Assembly (NCBI GenBank): GCA_900128395.1
Contig: LT649994.1
Location: 1 to 10,735, forward strand
DNA length: 10,735 bases
Direction of reading: 5' to 3'
Source: Stramenopiles sp. TOSAG23-2
Taxonomy: Eukaryota > Sar
Below, in pieces: positions 8,692 to 10,735 of this stretch. Made by a program: the position numbers and the translations under genes. The stretch's first letter is position 1, and each line of letters starts with the position of its first letter. The notes under the pieces are model-generated. The model did no database searches and was not told the origin of the DNA. It was given only the letters and a program-made list of their open reading frames with translations.

Positions 8692-9975
8692 TCATTTCTT
8701 TGTATTATTTACATGTTGTGTTACTTTATCAAAATCAATATCAAATGGATTTTCATTACTACCATCATTATTAATCGCAGTAGTGGTGGTTGTAGTCGAA
8801 TTAATGGGAGTAGAAGATAACGGAGAAATCAAATTAGGCGAATCATCTATACTATTACCATCACTATTATTCTTATGTACGATTGCATTGGTAAATGTTG
8901 TTCTTATGACATTTGCTAATCCTGGTGTATTCATAATTGCATCTGCATGCGTAGAATTAGTATCATTTGATTGTTGTATGGAATCTTCATCTAATATTTC
9001 TATTAATTCATGTGCATCGGTATCAGAAATTTCATTGTTAATATTACTGCTACTTCCATCTATATCTTGCTGTTGCTGCGTTAATTGATTATTAATAATA
9101 GTTGCTAATTGAGGTGCTTGATTGATGAAAGATTGTATAAAGTTATCTTTATTAATTTGATCTATTGGCATACTATTTAATATATTGAAAATATCATTAT
9201 CATTTGTTGATGATGTTGATGATGATGGCGTTGTTGAATTGTTATTTAAATGATTACTCTTGCGAGATTTTTTTTTCGGTGAATTTCTCCATTGCTGAGG
9301 AGGCTTATCCTTTCGCTTGCGTCTCGAACTACTGCTATTGTTACTACTATTTCTTCTGATAGAGGTTAATTGATTTTGTGATTGATGTGTCAATGGTTCT
9401 GTCGTTGTTGGATATGTATTATTATTATTATTATTGCTGCTTTGTTGAATTGCAACACGAGCAGCACGCAAAGCTTTTTCATGATGTCTACTTGAATCAT
9501 TTCGAAAATCATCTTCTTGATGTTGATCGTGTTGTCCGTGATGGATGAAATTGCTACGCCGTATACTATTATTGCTGCTACCGCTGCTACCACTTGAACC
9601 AATCACGTATTGATTTGGATAAACATGGTGTTGCTGTTGTAAAGAGTCCCGAACATCGCGTATTGTTTTATAGTGTCCTAAAAATTTAGTTAAATTGACT
9701 AATGTATTTTTTAAATATGGTTGTAATCTTGTTGCATGCTGAGATACAAATGCTCTATTAGTCGCTTCAAAATGCAATAATCTGAAATATTCGTTCATAA
9801 TAATTTCCAAAGATTTCACCTTTTTTCGCGGTGCAATGTTTTGTAATATACTTGCACTTTCTGTTTTAAAACACTCTAATGACTTTGGAAATTTGGCTAC
9901 ATTATCTTGTAAATATTCTAATACTAATAATGTTAATTCATGTTCTTGAATACGTGGTGCTAATGGCGTTGCCAT
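8692..9975 (-). CDS. LisH-domain protein with NPAT-like N-terminus (427 aa)
   Basis: This is a complete gene: ATG at 9975 in a favourable context (AACATGG) and TGA at 8692-8694. A LisH dimerisation motif lies at about 12-44 (ELTLLVLEYLQDN, SLECFKTES). It is followed by MNEYFRLLHFEATN and a Leu-rich helix up to about 105, which resembles the N-terminus of animal NPAT, the histone-gene coactivator of histone locus bodies. That likeness is from memory and needs a profile search. The rest is disordered and rich in Ser, Asn, Gln and Thr. Basic clusters at about 217-222 (SRRKRK) and 232-240 (SPKKKSRKS) suggest nuclear import. Two short similar segments (about 279-300 and 343-365) flank an acidic stretch. 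Another LisH protein, for example a transcription or E3-ligase cofactor, cannot be excluded. The LisH call is fairly firm; the NPAT link is tentative. Confidence 0.85.
   Translation of the reverse strand: MATPLAPRIQEHELTLLVLEYLQDNVAKFPKSLECFKTESASILQNIAPRKKVKSLEIIMNEYFRLLHFEATNRAFVSQHATRLQPYLKNTLVNLTKFLGHYKTIRDVRDSLQQQHHVYPNQYVIGSSGSSGSSNNSIRRSNFIHHGQHDQHQEDDFRNDSSRHHEKALRAARVAIQQSSNNNNNNTYPTTTEPLTHQSQNQLTSIRRNSSNNSSSSRRKRKDKPPQQWRNSPKKKSRKSNHLNNNSTTPSSSTSSTNDNDIFNILNSMPIDQINKDNFIQSFINQAPQLATIINNQLTQQQQDIDGSSSNINNEISDTDAHELIEILDEDSIQQSNDTNSTHADAIMNTPGLANVIRTTFTNAIVHKNNSDGNSIDDSPNLISPLSSTPINSTTTTTTAINNDGSNENPFDIDFDKVTQHVNNTKK
9417..9435 (-). repeat. ATT/AAT tract (poly-Asn in the LisH protein)
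   Basis: A short trinucleotide run encodes about six Asn at residues 181-186 in the disordered middle of the LisH protein. It is of the same AAT type as the tracts in the other genes. Confidence 0.85.
9664..9718 (-). repeat. Inner arm of the right inverted repeat (in the LisH gene)
   Basis: Reverse-complemented, these bases match 10681-10735 at 53 of 55 positions, with an exact run over 9671-9718. They encode YLKNTLVNLTKFLGHYKT of the LisH protein. The two differences (at 9670 and 9664) are third-codon-position and silent, which points to an allele or close relative of this gene and not to random error. Confidence 0.9.
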
Positions 9976-10312
9976 GTTTTGTTCTAATCTTTCGATGTTG
10001 AAAGGTTTAAATGCTTTGTTTCTTGCCTTTTTATTTCTTAAATGATCTTGGGTGTTATCTACACATATATGTATTTTGCATTATTATCATGGATATGTAT
10101 ATATATAATTATACTAAGTACCACACCAGTATAAGTATTTTATTAATAAAGGGGAAAACGTCGTAGAAGATTTGATGGACCTCCATTATTATTATTATAA
10201 TTTCAAAATGATAATATATATATATAAAACCTAGGAGGTATAGCAGTAGCTATGGAATAATACTAATACTGGAAGAACTATCTATCATCATTATCAATAA
10301 TATCAATACAAA
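9976..10312. promoter_or_regulatory. Divergent intergenic region (LisH / FAM151-like)
   Basis: This 337-base gap lies between two genes that start away from each other, so it is likely to serve as a shared bidirectional promoter region. It is AT-rich with TATATA runs at about 10097-10107 and 10212-10227. An in-frame TAA at 10298-10300 sets the upstream limit of the FAM151-like frame. No RNA gene or other element is visible. Confidence 0.55.
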
Positions 10313-10735
10313 ATGAATTCTACATTGAAGCAACGAAAAGTCACACCAAATCCAGATTTTACTAACAATAACAATTTTACACATAGTGTTGAAGTGGATA
10401 AAAACAACATCAACAGTAATATTATAGATTTCTTTCAAGTCAAATCAAGTAGAGATATTATTTGGAGCCATGCAACTAACTCTGCTTATAAATTAGCAGT
10501 AGCTTTAGCCAGCGAGTGTCATATGATAGAAGCAGATATATTAATGGGAACATGCCCTTCACATCCAGCAACTATAGCAATAATGTCTCATCCACCACAT
10601 AAGAGATCTGACATATCTTTTGAAGATTTTATTTTATCAATACATAATGCAAATAAAACCTTCATTGGGAAAGGTGATCAATATTTAAAAAATACATTAG
10701 TCAATTTAACTAAATTTTTAGGACACTACAAAACT
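10313..10735 (+). CDS. FAM151/menorin-like (DUF2181) protein, N-terminal part; chimeric tail from about 10681
   Basis: The frame starts at the ATG at 10313, the first after an in-frame TAA at 10298, and runs off the window after 141 codons. Residues 46-122 carry the family signature: SRDIIWSHATNS, HMIEADILMG and IMSHPPHKRSDISFEDFI. FAM151/menorin proteins have a PLC-like phosphodiesterase TIM-barrel fold; His53, Glu73, Asp75 and His93 sit where such folds carry catalytic or metal-binding residues (inference). There is no signal peptide or membrane segment, more like the short FAM151B type than secreted menorin. Where a KGIKLDF-type strand is expected after KTFIGKG, the frame becomes DQYLKNTLVNLTKF, which is LisH-protein sequence. 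So codons from about 123 on come from a fold-back join and the real C-terminus is missing. The biochemical activity of the family is not well established. Confidence 0.82.
   Translation, partial: MNSTLKQRKVTPNPDFTNNNNFTHSVEVDKNNINSNIIDFFQVKSSRDIIWSHATNSAYKLAVALASECHMIEADILMGTCPSHPATIAIMSHPPHKRSDISFEDFILSIHNANKTFIGKGDQYLKNTLVNLTKFLGHYKT
10681..10735 (+). repeat. Right terminal arm: inverted copy of LisH-gene sequence
   Basis: The last 55 bases match the reverse complement of 9664-9718, starting exactly at 10681; base 10680 is the first upstream mismatch. The insert keeps the LisH reading frame in line with the FAM151-like frame, which hides the join from ORF callers. The distance between the arms is under 1 kb, as at the left end. 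Confidence 0.88.

Noticed and set aside
8492-9088. 198-residue + strand frame with Val/Leu/Ile/Cys-rich, membrane-like text
   Set aside because: It is antisense to the LisH gene tail; the hydrophobic look comes from reversed Asn/Ser/Thr codons.
1-10735. Terminal inverted repeats of a transposon or provirus
   Set aside because: The left and right arms are unrelated to each other. Each is an inverted copy of a nearby coding segment, and no transposase, integrase or target duplication is present.
10313-10735. A true FAM151-LisH domain fusion
   Set aside because: The FAM151 domain stops within a conserved motif, and the added part is an inverted near-identical copy of a gene under 1 kb away, starting exactly 55 bases from the end.
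1-10735. tRNA, rRNA or CRISPR loci, or an organellar origin
   Set aside because: I found no cloverleaf-like segment, rRNA core or spaced direct repeats. The gene families are nuclear, and TGA and TAG act as stops.

Overview
This is eukaryotic nuclear DNA from an AT-rich, probably free-living protist. The evidence is long intron-free genes of eukaryotic families (tripartite DENN plus PPR, IQ-repeat, LisH, FAM151/menorin), AAT-coded asparagine tracts, A/T-rich intergenic gaps of 337-788 bp full of (TA)n, and no operon layout. TAG and TGA end the two complete genes, so the standard code fits. The PDZ-like domain at the head of the IQ protein resembles domains common in stramenopiles, but I cannot place the lineage firmly.

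Layout: 1-841 (+) is the 3' part of a DENND4-like gene (linker and PPR helices). 841-2785 (-) is the 5' part of the same gene (uDENN, cDENN, dDENN), in the opposite orientation. 2786-3573 is a divergent intergenic region. 3574-8295 (+) encodes a 1573-residue protein with a Lys-rich region, a PDZ-like domain, a split BolA-like domain, about 13 IQ motifs, a coiled coil and a small Cys cluster. 8296-8691 is a convergent gap. 8692-9975 (-) encodes a LisH protein with an NPAT-like N-terminus. 9976-10312 is a second divergent gap. 10313-10735 (+) is the 5' part of a FAM151/menorin-like gene.

Two observations matter most. First, both ends carry fold-back (inverted) joins. Bases 1-55 are an exact reverse complement of 843-897, and 10681-10735 match the reverse complement of 9664-9718 at 53 of 55 positions. 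The left join splits one gene onto two strands, and the right join runs the FAM151-like frame into LisH-gene sequence. The best explanation is chimera formation during whole-genome (multiple displacement) amplification of a single cell, with 55-base ends left by a de Bruijn assembler. These should not be read as gene fusions or transposon ends. Second, the IQ protein holds what reads as a BolA-like domain interrupted by insertions and lacking the usual histidine of the [Fe-S]-binding pocket. I do not know of this architecture and it deserves a structural check.

The genes do not form a pathway. They suggest ordinary cell biology: Rab activation, a calmodulin-linked cytoskeletal or scaffold protein, a nuclear LisH protein and a PLC-like-fold protein.
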